Assembly: GCF_030116705.1 (NCBI RefSeq)
Contig: NZ_JAOTIK010000001.1
Coordinates: forward strand, 6,476,501-6,540,500
Length of the DNA stretch: 64,000 bases
Origin: Streptomyces sp. ML-6
GTDB lineage: Bacteria > Actinomycetota > Actinomycetes > Streptomycetales > Streptomycetaceae
Direction of reading: 5' to 3'
The translations under genes were made by a program, and so were the position numbers. Numbering within the stretch: position 1 is the first letter of the stretch; each line of letters opens with the position of its first letter. The notes beneath the pieces are model-generated. The model was not told the DNA's origin. It saw nothing but the letters and a program-made list of their open reading frames with translations, and did not search any database. This document shows, piece by piece, positions 8,099 to 16,754 of this stretch.

Positions 8099-9658
8099 TC
8101 ACGAGGCCGCGGGACCGTCCACGCAGTCGGCGGGCGACGTGCCCGGGTCGGTCAGCGACAGGCCGAGCAGGGCGCGTTCGGTGACCCAGCGGCTCGGCCG
8201 GTGGCGCGGGTCGTCCGTCGTGCGGTGCAGCGCCCGGTGCAGCTCCAGCATCCGTCCGGCGCCGACCCGGTCGCCCCAGGCCAGCGGGCCGACGGGGTAG
8301 CCGAGCCCGGCGGTGACGGCCAGGTCGATGTCGCCGGGGGAGGCGATGGAACGCTCCGCGATCCCGGCCGCCACCGACACGATCGAGGCGAGCAGCCGCT
8401 GGGCGACCGAACCCGCCGTGTCCCGCACCACCGAGACCGCGTGGGGCTCCTCGCCGTCCGCCGACCGGGCCAGCACCGCGCGGGCGTCACGCGCGGCGGC
8501 CGGATCCGCCGCCGGGGTCACGGCCAGCACCCGGCGCCGGCCCGCCGCGGGCAGCGGGTCCACCCCGAAGGTGCGCGCCGCGGGCAGCCCGTGCCCGGCC
8601 ACCGCCCCGGCCACCGCGGTGCCCCAGACCGGGACCAGCACGAGGGCGTCGGCCGACGGCCCGTCGCCGGTCTCGACGGCGGCGCCCGCGGCGGTCAGCG
8701 CCGCCCGCAACGCATCCGCGTCCCGGTCCCGGCCCTCGGTGGCCCACACGAACACCGGGCGGTCCGGGTCACCGGTGACCGGCGGCTCCGGGGCGGGTGC
8801 GGGCGCCCCGGGACCGTACGCGTACCAGCCGCGCCCGGTCTTGCGGCCGTGCAGCCCCGCCGCCACCCGGTTCGGGGTGAGGTAGGAGGGGCGGAGCCGG
8901 TCCGCGTGGCGGAAGCCCTGCCAGATCGAGTCGATCACCGCGGCCGTCACGTCCAGCCCGGTGAGGTCCATCAGCTCGAACGGGCCCATCCGCAGCCCGA
9001 GCACGTCACGGGCGATCCGGTCGATGTCCGCCGGTGTGCCGACCCCTTCCTCCAGCAGCGCGAGCGCCTCGGTCACCAGCCCGCGCCCGGCGTGGTTGAC
9101 GAGGAAGCCGGGGGTGTCGGCGACGGTGACCGCGCGGTGGCCGCAGCCCTCGACGAACGCGGTGAGGGCCGGCGGGATGTCCGCGCGGGTGGCCGCGCCC
9201 GGCACGATCTCGACGATCCTCATCAGCGGCACCGGGTTGAAGAAGTGCAGCCCGGCCAGGCGGCCCGGGTCCTTCAGCCCGGCAGCGATCCGGGTGACCG
9301 ACAGGGACGAGGTGTTGGTCGCGAAGACGGCCGTCGCGGGCAGTGCCTCCTCCAGCCTGCCGAAGACCTCCGTCTTGGTGTCGAGGTCCTCCCGCACGGC
9401 CTCGACGACCAGCTCGACGTCCGGCCCGTCCGCCCACGGGTCGTCGAGCGGGACCAGACGCGCCACGGTGGCGTCCCGGTCCTCGGCGGACAACCGGCCC
9501 TTCTGCACGGCCCGTTCGAGCATGGACCGTACGAAGTCCAGGGCTTCCGTCACCGCCTGGGGACGTACGTCGCACAGCTCGACGGTGTGTCCGGCGGTCG
9601 CCGCCCACTGGGCGATGCCGCGGCCCATGGCCCCGGCGCCGACGATCCTGATGCGCAT
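8099..9658 (-). CDS. 3-hydroxyacyl-CoA dehydrogenase (PaaH/FadB-like)
   Basis: A 519-aa NAD-dependent dehydrogenase that oxidises 3-hydroxyacyl-CoA to 3-ketoacyl-CoA. The N-terminal Rossmann domain starts at residue 3 (IVGAGAMGRGIAQWAA, a GxGxxG motif). Catalytic surroundings follow: NTSSLSVTRIAA, HFFNPVPLMRIVEIV and TPGFLVNHAGRGL. Two copies of the C-terminal helical domain are present: the first ends with GRKTGRGWYAYG, and a second at about 435-510 includes DLAVTAGLGYPVGPLAWGD. This resembles the bidomain PaaH-type enzymes of phenylacetate and fatty-acid breakdown. It is divergent from the LysR gene and may work with the thiolase at 11002. Confidence 0.9.
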   Translation of the reverse strand: MRIRIVGAGAMGRGIAQWAATAGHTVELCDVRPQAVTEALDFVRSMLERAVQKGRLSAEDRDATVARLVPLDDPWADGPDVELVVEAVREDLDTKTEVFGRLEEALPATAVFATNTSSLSVTRIAAGLKDPGRLAGLHFFNPVPLMRIVEIVPGAATRADIPPALTAFVEGCGHRAVTVADTPGFLVNHAGRGLVTEALALLEEGVGTPADIDRIARDVLGLRMGPFELMDLTGLDVTAAVIDSIWQGFRHADRLRPSYLTPNRVAAGLHGRKTGRGWYAYGPGAPAPAPEPPVTGDPDRPVFVWATEGRDRDADALRAALTAAGAAVETGDGPSADALVLVPVWGTAVAGAVAGHGLPAARTFGVDPLPAAGRRRVLAVTPAADPAAARDARAVLARSADGEEPHAVSVVRDTAGSVAQRLLASIVSVAAGIAERSIASPGDIDLAVTAGLGYPVGPLAWGDRVGAGRMLELHRALHRTTDDPRHRPSRWVTERALLGLSLTDPGTSPADCVDGPAAS

Positions 9659-9839
9659 GGTGGTTGCGGTCCTCTCGGGGATGGCATGTGATCCGTCTCA
9701 GCGAAGATAGACGCGGCCCGGGTCCACGTCCTCGCGCAGCAGCCGGAGTCCGGCCGCGGTTGGTGGCGGTCGGCAGCGATGCTCCTCCGGCCCTCCGTAC
9801 GCTTCCCGGTCCGCGCTTCGCCCCACCGTGTCAGCGGCC

Positions 9840-9856
9840 ATTGATCGCTGTCCAAT
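9840..9856. promoter_or_regulatory. Candidate LysR operator (ATTG-N9-CAAT)
   Basis: The inverted repeat ATTG-N9-CAAT contains a T-N11-A core, the general LysR-type binding pattern. It lies in the divergent interval between the dehydrogenase gene and the LysR gene, about 107 bp from the LysR start. The rest of this 304-bp interval shows no other clear element. Confidence 0.45.
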
Positions 9857-9962
9857 ACCGAATTAAGGTCGCATCGAGACGGCCGGGCAATAAATGGGCG
9901 GCCGGGCCGACGGGCTCGGGGCGATGGGGCCGGCCGGTGCGGCCGGGGACCGGAGGAACGGC

Positions 9963-10892
9963 ATGGAACTGCGCCATCTGTCCGCGTTCGTCGCCGTGGC
10001 CGAGGAGTTGCACTTCGGGCGGGCCGCGAAGCGGCTGCAGATGGCCCAGCCGCCGCTGAGCCAGCAGATCCGCCGACTGGAGAAGGAACTGGGCGTCCAG
10101 CTCTTCGAACGCAACACCCGGTCGGTGCGGCTCACTGCGGCGGGGGAGTCCTTCCTCCGGCCGGTACGGACCGTCCTCGCCGACCTCGACACCGCGGTGC
10201 GGGCCGCGAAGGCGGCGGGCCGCGGCGAGTACGGGCGGGTCACGATCGGCTTCGCGGGCGCCTCCAGCCACGAGACGCTGCCGCTGCTCACCCGGGCCGT
10301 GCGCGCCGCCCACCCCGCCGTCGAACTGGCCATGAAGGGGCAGACGTACGCCAACGTCGCCCTCGACCGGGTCGCCGACGGCTCGCTCGACCTGGGGTTC
10401 GTCCGGCTGCCGGTGACCCGGCCCGGGGTGGCCCACCGGGTGATCGCCGAGGAGGAGCTGGTGTGCGCGCTGCCCTTCGACCACCCGCTCGCCCGGCTGG
10501 GGAGCGTCCCCGTCGAGGTGCTCGCCGACGAGCCCTTCGTCGCCTTCCCCGCCAACACCGGCTCCACCGTGCGCGACGCGATGGTCGGAGCCTGCGAGGC
10601 CGCCGGTTTCAACCCCCGGGTGGTGCAGGAGGCGCCCGACTCGTACACCATCCTCGCCCTGGTCGCCGCGGGCGTCGGCGTCACGCTCACCGTCACCTCC
10701 GTCCAGCACATCCAGCAGAACGGCCTCGTCCACCGGCCGCTGTCCGGCCCGCCCGTCCGGCTCCGGGCCGCGCTGGCCTGGCGGCCCGACAACCCCTCCG
10801 CCGCCCTGCGGGCGGTGCTCGCGGTGGCCGAGGAGGCACTGCCCACCCCGGCCGGCCCGGCCGGGGAAGGGACCGCCGCGCCCCACGACTGA
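9963..10892 (+). CDS. LysR-family transcriptional regulator
   Basis: A 309-aa regulator. The N-terminal winged HTH is textbook: [24 protein letters not shown], then [22 protein letters not shown]. It is followed by the effector-binding domain (residues about 90-295), which resembles the BenM/CatM branch with [19 protein letters not shown] and a [11 protein letters not shown] hinge. The ATG at 9963 follows a GGAGG Shine-Dalgarno. Flanked by a 3-hydroxyacyl-CoA dehydrogenase and a thiolase, it probably controls their expression in response to a CoA-linked or aromatic intermediate; this is inference. Confidence 0.9.
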   Translation: MELRHLSAFVAVAEELHFGRAAKRLQMAQPPLSQQIRRLEKELGVQLFERNTRSVRLTAAGESFLRPVRTVLADLDTAVRAAKAAGRGEYGRVTIGFAGASSHETLPLLTRAVRAAHPAVELAMKGQTYANVALDRVADGSLDLGFVRLPVTRPGVAHRVIAEEELVCALPFDHPLARLGSVPVEVLADEPFVAFPANTGSTVRDAMVGACEAAGFNPRVVQEAPDSYTILALVAAGVGVTLTVTSVQHIQQNGLVHRPLSGPPVRLRAALAWRPDNPSAALRAVLAVAEEALPTPAGPAGEGTAAPHD

Positions 10893-11001
10893 GACGCGCC
10901 CCACCCCGCGCCCCGCGCCGTCCGCCGCACCACCCGTCACCCGTCACCATCACCCATCGCCGAAGCCCGTCACTCGTCCCCCGTCACCGAAAGGTCACGC
11001 C

Positions 11002-12231
11002 GTGCCCGACCAGCAGCTCGATGTCGTCATCTGTGAACCGCTGCGCACTCCCATCGGCCGTTTCGGCGGAGTGTTCGCGCAGCAGACGCCGGCCGCACTC
11101 GCCGCACGCGTCATCGCCGAGGTCGTCGCCCGTACCGGGATCGATCCCGACGTGGTCGACGAGGTGATCCTCGGACACTCCTACCCGTCCGCCGAGGCGC
11201 CCGCCATCGGCCGGGTCGCCGCCCTCGACGCCGGACTGCCCCAGACCGTCACCGGCACCCAGGTGGACCGCCGCTGCGGCTCCGGCCTCCAGGCCGTGCT
11301 GGACGCGGCGATGCAGATCCGGGCCGGTTTCAGCGAGGTCGTCGTCGCGGGCGGCGTGGACGTGATGAGCGCCGCCCCGTACTACACGCACGAGGGTCGC
11401 TGGGGCATCAAGGGCCCCGGCCTCCAGCTCCACGACGCACTGGCCCGGGGCCGGGTCACGGCCGGCGGTGTCAACCACCCGGTGCCCGGCGGCATGATCG
11501 AGACGGCGGAGAACCTGCGGCGCGCGTACGGCATCGGCCGCGCCGAGCAGGACGCCCTCGCCCTGCGCTCGCAGCGGCGCGCCGGGCGGGCGGCGGCGGA
11601 GGGCCGCTACGACGCGGAGATCGTGCCGGTCACCGTACGGACCCGCAAGGGCGAGACCGTCGTCACCACCGACGAGCACCCCCGCCCCGACACCACCGCG
11701 GAACAACTTGCCGCGCTGCGCCCGATCATGGCGAAGTCCGACCCGGAGGCGACCGTCACCGCGGGCAACGCCAGCGGTCAGAACGACGCGGCCGCCGCCT
11801 GCCTGGTGACCGGCGCGGCCACCGCCGAACGCCTCGGCCTCACCCCCCTGGTCCGGCTCGTCTCGTTCGCCCGCGCCGGGGTGCCCGCCGCGACCATGGG
11901 CCTCGGCCCCGTCCCCGCGACCCGGGCCGCGCTCGAACGCGCCGGGCTCACCCTCGCCGACCTCGACCTGATCGAGCTCAACGAAGCCTTCGCCGCCCAA
12001 GTGCTCGCCTGCACACGCGAGTTGGGCCTCGGTGAGAAGGACCACGAACAGCGTGTCAACGTCAACGGCTCCGGGGTCTCCCTCGGCCACCCGGTCGGCG
12101 CCACCGGCGCCCGCATCCTCGCCACGCTCACCCGTGAACTGCACCGCCGCGAGGCCCGGTACGGCCTGGAGACGATGTGCATCGGCGGCGGGCAGGGCCT
12201 CGCCGCGATCTTCGAACGCATCCCGCACTGA
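11002..12231 (+). CDS. Acetyl-CoA C-acyltransferase (thiolase)
   Basis: A 409-aa thiolase that cleaves or condenses 3-ketoacyl-CoA. The nucleophile Cys is in [13 protein letters not shown] (about residue 93), the [10 protein letters not shown] motif is near 330, [11 protein letters not shown] carries the catalytic His, and the second Cys is in [10 protein letters not shown] near the end. Length is normal. The GTG start at 11002 has an AAAGG element 8 nt upstream. About 110 bp of Cys/Thr-rich low-complexity DNA separate it from LysR. It could pair with the 3-hydroxyacyl-CoA dehydrogenase for the last two steps of a beta-oxidation-like pathway. Confidence 0.92.
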   Translation: MPDQQLDVVICEPLRTPIGRFGGVFAQQTPAALAARVIAEVVARTGIDPDVVDEVILGHSYPSAEAPAIGRVAALDAGLPQTVTGTQVDRRCGSGLQAVLDAAMQIRAGFSEVVVAGGVDVMSAAPYYTHEGRWGIKGPGLQLHDALARGRVTAGGVNHPVPGGMIETAENLRRAYGIGRAEQDALALRSQRRAGRAAAEGRYDAEIVPVTVRTRKGETVVTTDEHPRPDTTAEQLAALRPIMAKSDPEATVTAGNASGQNDAAAACLVTGAATAERLGLTPLVRLVSFARAGVPAATMGLGPVPATRAALERAGLTLADLDLIELNEAFAAQVLACTRELGLGEKDHEQRVNVNGSGVSLGHPVGATGARILATLTRELHRREARYGLETMCIGGGQGLAAIFERIPH

Positions 12232-12321
12232 CCGTACGACCGCGAGCGCGGCGGGACGCGTCCCACCGCGCCGGCCCCGGCCCGTACCGTGTCCCGTTCT
12301 CCGTTTCCCGCCCCCCCCGGA

Positions 12322-12350
12322 GCCCGGCGCTGCTCCCTCGGGCGCCGGGC
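12322..12350. terminator. Hairpin between convergent thiolase and lyase genes
   Basis: GCCCGGCGC (12322-12330) pairs perfectly with GCGCCGGGC (12342-12350) around an 11-nt loop. It sits in the gap between converging stop codons and could serve both strands. Confidence 0.55.
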
Positions 12351-12364
12351 CCGGGAGGAGGCGC

Positions 12365-13324
12365 TCATCGGACCGGGGACAGCCCGGCGGCGCGCAGGTG
12401 CCGGCCGACCCCGGCGACCGACTCGGCGCTCAGCGGGATCTGCGGGAAGGCCGTGGCGCCGCACTCGATGACGCCGAGCAGATGGAGCGCCGCCTTGAAC
12501 GAGCCGAGCGCCGAGGAACTGCGGCCCATGTCCGCCTCCGGCCCGACGTCGACCATGCCGAACAGCTCCACGAGCCGCTCCTGCTCCTGCGCGGCGAGCG
12601 TCCAGTCCCCGGCCAGAGTGGCCTCGTACAGCCGGACGTACCCGGCCGGATCCACGTTGCCGATGCCCGGCACGACTCCGTCGGCCCCGGCCAACAGGGC
12701 GGCGTCCACCGTGAGTTCGGAGCCGGTGAGCACACTGAACCCCGGCGCCGGGCCCACGCCGCGGCCACCCCGGCCGCCCAGTTCGACGAGCAGCCTGCGC
12801 AGCCCGCCCTCGTCCCCGCTGCTGTCCTTGAGACCGGCCAGGGTGCCGTCCTCGGCGAGTTCGCGCACCAGCGCGGCGGACAGCTTGCTGTGCACCGCGA
12901 CCGGGATGTCGTACGCGAACAGCGGCAGGTCCACCGTCGCGCGCAGCTTCCGGAAGTGCCCGGCGATCTCCTCGGGATGGGTGCGAGTGTAGAACGGCGC
13001 GGTGGCGACCAGGGCGTCCGCGCCGAGCGCGGCGGCGGCTCCGGCGTGGTGGATCACGCGCGCGGTGGTGGTGTCGATGACCCCGGCCAGCACCGGAACC
13101 CGGCCGGCGGCCGCCTCGACCACCGTCCGCAGTGCCGTGGCGCGCTGCTCGTCGGTGAGGTACGCGACCTCGCTGGTGGAGCCGAGCGCGAACAGGCCGT
13201 GCACCCCGCCGTCCAGGAGGTGCTCGACGAGCCGGGTGAGGGAAGTGGTGTCGACCTCCCCTCGGGAGTCGAGCGGGGTGCAGACCGGCGGGACGACGCC
13301 GCGCAACGGTGTGGTCAGGGACAT
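12365..13324 (-). CDS. DapA-family lyase/dehydratase
   Basis: A 319-aa TIM-barrel class I aldolase-fold enzyme. The Schiff-base lysine is K166 (GLKDSSGDEGG), the catalytic tyrosine is Y138 (FAYDIPV), and the substrate-carboxylate loop is GSTSE near residue 48. These show an active DHDPS/NAL-fold protein. A catabolic setting (GntR regulator, monooxygenase, own regulated promoter) argues against a role in lysine synthesis, so the substrate is probably a 2-keto acid. It has its own promoter between it and the monooxygenase gene. Confidence 0.85.
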   Translation of the reverse strand: MSLTTPLRGVVPPVCTPLDSRGEVDTTSLTRLVEHLLDGGVHGLFALGSTSEVAYLTDEQRATALRTVVEAAAGRVPVLAGVIDTTTARVIHHAGAAAALGADALVATAPFYTRTHPEEIAGHFRKLRATVDLPLFAYDIPVAVHSKLSAALVRELAEDGTLAGLKDSSGDEGGLRRLLVELGGRGGRGVGPAPGFSVLTGSELTVDAALLAGADGVVPGIGNVDPAGYVRLYEATLAGDWTLAAQEQERLVELFGMVDVGPEADMGRSSSALGSFKAALHLLGVIECGATAFPQIPLSAESVAGVGRHLRAAGLSPVR

Positions 13325-13391
13325 GGTGAGGGTTCTCCAGCTCGGTCGGGGCGCCGTTCCGCGGTACCGAGAGTCCGTGGAACATGACGTG

Positions 13392-13449
13392 AGACGTAAG
13401 ATGTCCTATGTCTGGCTCACCTTAAACAGATGCTCCTGCGAGCGGTCAA
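13392..13449 (-). promoter_or_regulatory. Promoter of the DapA-family gene with a GntR-type operator
   Basis: On the minus strand, TTGACC (13444-13449) is followed after 17 nt by TTTAAG (13421-13426), a fair -35/-10 pair. Just downstream, across the predicted start site, lies the 22-bp sequence AGACAT...GACATCTT...ACGTCT (13392-13413). A similar sequence occurs upstream of the GntR gene at 15596-15616. Binding there would block transcription. Confidence 0.5.
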
Positions 13450-13526
13450 GAGGCAGTCGAAGCGCAGGAGGACGTGGAGGCACCGACCTCTCGCGGCCCA
13501 GGGCATCGGCCCCGGAGGCCGGGCGG

Positions 13527-14708
13527 TCACGGCCGGTGCACGCTGCCGTACAGGTAACTCCGGTCGCCGTTCAGCGAGGCCCGGCTCCACGCCTCCACCT
13601 CGGCGGGCCCCATCGTCGGCCAGTCGGGCGTGCGCTCCACCAGGGCGCGCCCCAGCCGGCGGCCCAGCTCCACCAACCGGGCCCCCTCGGCGGTGCGCTC
13701 GTCGGCGTACCGGCGCAGCGCCTCGGCCACCGGACCCCCGGCGCGCAGGGCCCGTTCCAGGCACAGCGCGTCCTGCAGCGCCTTGACCGCGCCGCTGGCC
13801 GTGTGCGGCCTGGTGACGCTCGCCGCGTCGCCCGCCAGCAGGAACGGCGGCTCGGCGACGCGCGGCGTCACGAAGTCGGCGACCGGATGGAGGGCCCGCG
13901 TCCCGTACTCACCGCGCGCGACGATGTCGGCCCACTCCGCCGGGAAGTGCTCCTCGGCCAGGTCGCGCACGTACTCGACGGGCACCGGCTCCCGCGCCCC
14001 GGCCGGCCGCGGGGCGGACCCGTAGACCACATGGGCCAGCAGCCGCGAGCCGGGCACCGGGCCCGGAATCAGATAGAAGACGGCGTGCCCGCCGGAGAAC
14101 CCCAGGGTGACCCAGGAGGTCCGCAGCAGTTCCAGCGGCCCCGGGTGGTCGCGGAGCACGTCCAGCGGGATCGTGCCCCGCCATGCCAGGTACCCGGCGG
14201 GCACCGGCCGGACGTCCGGGGCCACCAGGGCGCGGGTGACGGACCGGTGCCCGTCCGCCCCCACCACGATGTCGTACTCCCGCTCCCCGTCCCCGGTACG
14301 GATCAGGGCACGGCCCGAGGACGCCCGGCCGACGGACTCGACGGGCGTCCCGCGGCGGTACACGTCCTTTCCGACCCGCCCGCGCAACGCCCGCCACAAC
14401 AGGCCCCAGTTGCACGCGGCCACCGGGGACCGCTGGCGGGCCAGCTCGCGCGAGGACCGCCCGCCCGGGGTCCGGGTGAGCCAGACGCGGTCGGCGACCG
14501 GAACCGTCGGCATGTCCGCGCCCAGATAACCGCCGGCCACCAGCTCCCGGTGGAGCGGGGGCGGCATGACGATGCCGAAGCCTCGCTCCTGCAACGCGCC
14601 GTCGCTGCGCTCGTGGACGGTGACCTCCGCCCCGGCCCGCCCCGCCGCGATCGCCATGGCACAGCCGGCGATGCTGCCGCCGACCACCCCGATGCGTAAA
14701 CCCGTCAC
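13527..14708 (-). CDS. FAD-dependent monooxygenase (group A) with a TTA codon
   Basis: A 393-aa aromatic-hydroxylase-type flavoprotein. The N-terminal FAD fold has RIGVVGGSIAGCAMAI and an E-R ending (VTVHERS). The second motif is DIVVGADGHRSVTRALV, and the GD motif is FLLAGDAASVTRPHTASGAVKALQDA. GTG at 14706-14708 was chosen because it begins the conserved LRIGVVGG strand; GTG at 14714 or 14795 is possible. The fourth codon is TTA (14697-14699), the only TTA I found in a real gene here, so translation should depend on the bldA tRNA. Substrate unknown. Confidence 0.83.
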   Translation of the reverse strand: MTGLRIGVVGGSIAGCAMAIAAGRAGAEVTVHERSDGALQERGFGIVMPPPLHRELVAGGYLGADMPTVPVADRVWLTRTPGGRSSRELARQRSPVAACNWGLLWRALRGRVGKDVYRRGTPVESVGRASSGRALIRTGDGEREYDIVVGADGHRSVTRALVAPDVRPVPAGYLAWRGTIPLDVLRDHPGPLELLRTSWVTLGFSGGHAVFYLIPGPVPGSRLLAHVVYGSAPRPAGAREPVPVEYVRDLAEEHFPAEWADIVARGEYGTRALHPVADFVTPRVAEPPFLLAGDAASVTRPHTASGAVKALQDALCLERALRAGGPVAEALRRYADERTAEGARLVELGRRLGRALVERTPDWPTMGPAEVEAWSRASLNGDRSYLYGSVHRP

Positions 14709-14801
14709 CGCCACCGATCCACCGCCCGTCCCGACGCCCGCGAGGTGCTGACCGTCCTCATCGTCACACCTGCCCGGGAACGGGACGGGGGACACGCGGG
14801 G

Positions 14802-15533
14802 TCAGCCCCGGGCGGCGTCGCGGGCCCGCGCCTCGGAGATCCGGCGCCTGACCGGGGCGTAGTGCTCGCCCAACGCCTTCATGAAACCGGCGATGTCGTC
14901 GGCCCGCGCGGCGTCCACGATGTTCTGGTGCGCCGCGATCGTCTCCATCTCGTCGGCCTGCGTGAACCCGTCGAGATGCGGCGCGACGATCGTGTACACG
15001 TCCCAGAAGGCCATCGAGAGCTGGCCGATCAGTTCGTTGCCGAGCGGGGCCACCAGCAGCTCGTGGAACGCCCGGTCGGCCTCCACGAAGCCGTGGCCGT
15101 CCCGGGCGCCGGTCTCGCGCATGGTGGTGACCAGGGCGTCCAGCTGGTCGAGCTGATCCTCGTGGAGCAGCGAGACGATCCGGTCGGCCATTCCGCGCTC
15201 GAACAGCTCGCGCACGTCGACCAGGTCGGCCAGCACCTGGAAGTCGTCGTCGGGGGAGAGCAGTCCGCGGAAGGCCAGGCTCTCCACCAGGGCGGACAGA
15301 CTAAGCCGCCCCACGTAGGTGCCGTGCCCGTGGCGCACCTCGACGATGTCCAGCGCGTCGAGGATCTTGACCGCCTCGCGCACGCTGGAACGGCTGGCGC
15401 CGAGCGCCTCGCACAGGGCCGGCTCGGGGGGCAGCGGGTCCCCGGGACGGAGCCGTTCCTCAAGGATGTGGCGCTTGATGCCCTCGACGACTTCCTGCCG
15501 GAGCAACGGTCGGCCGGGCTTCGTACCGGACAT
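14802..15533 (-). CDS. FadR/GntR-family regulator (FCD domain)
   Basis: A 243-aa regulator. The N-terminal winged HTH reads LRPGDPLPPEPALCEALGASRSSVREAVKILDALDIVEVRHGHGTYVG (in pieces), followed by an all-helical FCD ligand domain with a conserved ADRAFHELL metal-site stretch. It is upstream of, and in the same direction as, the monooxygenase and DapA-family genes. The promoter of this gene and that of the DapA-family gene share a motif, which supports local autoregulation. Confidence 0.88.
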   Translation of the reverse strand: MSGTKPGRPLLRQEVVEGIKRHILEERLRPGDPLPPEPALCEALGASRSSVREAVKILDALDIVEVRHGHGTYVGRLSLSALVESLAFRGLLSPDDDFQVLADLVDVRELFERGMADRIVSLLHEDQLDQLDALVTTMRETGARDGHGFVEADRAFHELLVAPLGNELIGQLSMAFWDVYTIVAPHLDGFTQADEMETIAAHQNIVDAARADDIAGFMKALGEHYAPVRRRISEARARDAARG

Positions 15534-15595
15534 GCGTGAACTCCCCACCTCTTGACCCCTCTCGATCGTCAAGCTACGTTCCCACGCTATCAAGG

Positions 15596-15616
15596 CATCA
15601 GACATCAGACGTCTTG
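15596..15616 (-). promoter_or_regulatory. Candidate operator of the GntR regulator
   Basis: The segment contains CAGACATCAGACGTCTTG on the plus strand. It matches CAGACAT-NN-GACATCTT in the promoter of the DapA-family gene, read on the minus strand. It lies 63-83 bp upstream of the GntR start. The remaining gap up to the chaplin gene holds only the hairpin described next. Confidence 0.5.
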
Positions 15617-15776
15617 CCGGTAGCTCGTCCCCTTCGCGATCCCCGCCCCGACGAGCCCTTGGCCATTCGACTGATCCATTCGACGCGGCCATGGCCCACC
15701 CGCGATGTCCCTGGAGGTCCCGTGCCCGAGCGGAGACCCGCCGGTCTCGGGCGCCGCACCCCTCCGACGGCGAAGA

Positions 15777-15822
15777 GGCGGGGTCCGTCGTCACAGCTCG
15801 GGCTGCGACGACGGACCCCGCC
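15777..15822 (-). terminator. Terminator of the long chaplin gene
   Basis: A perfect 16-bp stem, GGCGGGGTCCGTCGTC (15777-15792) with GACGACGGACCCCGCC (15807-15822), has a 14-nt loop. It is 63 nt beyond the chaplin stop on the minus strand. Confidence 0.75.
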
Positions 15823-15884
15823 CTTCTCTCTATCTGCTACCTGGTGACTTCCTGCCCGTCACCGCTGCCCGAGGGCCGCTCCGG

Positions 15885-16754
15885 TCAGTCCCGCGCGGCG
15901 CGGGCGCGGCGGACCAGCAGGGTCCCACCGAGCGCCATGACCGCAGCGGCCCCGCCGGCCAGACCGAGCTTCGCGTCCGAGCCGGTGTGCGCCAGCTGCG
16001 GCGGCTTGTGGTGCGGCGGCTTGTGGTGCGCCGGCTCCGGGTGGTTCGGAGGCGTGGTGGGCGGGGTGGTCGGAGGTGTGGTGGGGGGAGTGGTGGGCGG
16101 GGTGGTCGGAGGGCACTCCGGGGTGGGCTTGTGCGGGGGCTTGTGCGGCGGGTGGACCGGCGGCTTGTGCGGCGGGTGCACCGGGGGCTTGTGCGGGGGG
16201 TGGACGGGCGGCTTGTGCGGCGGGTGCACCGGGGGCTTGTGCGGGGGGTGGACGGGCGGCTTGTGCGGCGGGTGGACGGGCGGCTTGTGCGGCGGGTGGA
16301 CGGGAGGCGGAGTGCTGGTGCCGCCCGACTGGTTCTCGCAGTTGTTGCCGAACGCGGGGTTCAGCAGGCCGATCACATTGACGGTGTTGCCACACACGTT
16401 GACCGGGACGTCGACGGGCGCCTGGACGACGTTGCCGGAGAGCACACCGGGGGAGTTGGCCGCGACGCCCTCGGCGCTCGCACCCTGTCCCGTGCCGCTG
16501 CCGCTGCCGACGCTCTCGTTCTTGCACTTGTTGCCGAACGCGGGGTTCAGCAGGCCGATCACATTGACGGTGTTGCCACACACGTTGACCGGTACGTGCA
16601 CCGGCACCTGCACGGTGTTGCCCGAGCCGACGCCCGGCGAACCGACGGCCGCGCCCTCGGCGGAGGTGTCCGCGAGCGCGTACCCTCCGGACGCGGCCAG
16701 GATGCCTGACGCCGCGGCCATCACCAGCACGCTCTTACTCAAGGCTTTTCGCAT
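15885..16754 (-). CDS. Long, sortase-anchored chaplin (ChpA/B/C type)
   Basis: A 289-aa cell-wall-attached amphipathic protein that helps form the hydrophobic rodlet layer of aerial hyphae. Features in order: signal peptide (1-28, ending GGYALA); two chaplin domains (about 32-77 and 92-137), each with two Cys and the NVCGNTVNVIGLLNPAFGN core; a Pro/His stalk of seven VHPPHKPP repeats and a TTPP run; and a sorting signal LAHTG, a hydrophobic helix and RRARAARD tail. LAxTG is the class E sortase signal of streptomycetes. Two chaplin domains plus an anchor define the long chaplins. It sits beside a short chaplin and rodlins, like chpA in the S. coelicolor chpA-chpD-rdlA-rdlB locus. Confidence 0.94.
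   Translation of the reverse strand: MRKALSKSVLVMAAASGILAASGGYALADTSAEGAAVGSPGVGSGNTVQVPVHVPVNVCGNTVNVIGLLNPAFGNKCKNESVGSGSGTGQGASAEGVAANSPGVLSGNVVQAPVDVPVNVCGNTVNVIGLLNPAFGNNCENQSGGTSTPPPVHPPHKPPVHPPHKPPVHPPHKPPVHPPHKPPVHPPHKPPVHPPHKPPVHPPHKPPHKPTPECPPTTPPTTPPTTPPTTPPTTPPNHPEPAHHKPPHHKPPQLAHTGSDAKLGLAGGAAAVMALGGTLLVRRARAARD
16141..16308 (-). repeat. 24-bp coding tandem repeat in the chaplin stalk
   Basis: Seven units of 24 bp, each beginning TTGTGCGG on the plus strand, encode VHPPHKPP. Units differ only at a few third positions, which indicates recent expansion or homogenisation. Copy number is likely to vary between strains. A neighbouring run encodes repeated TTPP. Confidence 0.9.

Noticed and set aside
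16141..16308. CRISPR-like array
   Set aside because: The 24-bp units abut without spacers and encode the VHPPHKPP stalk of the chaplin.
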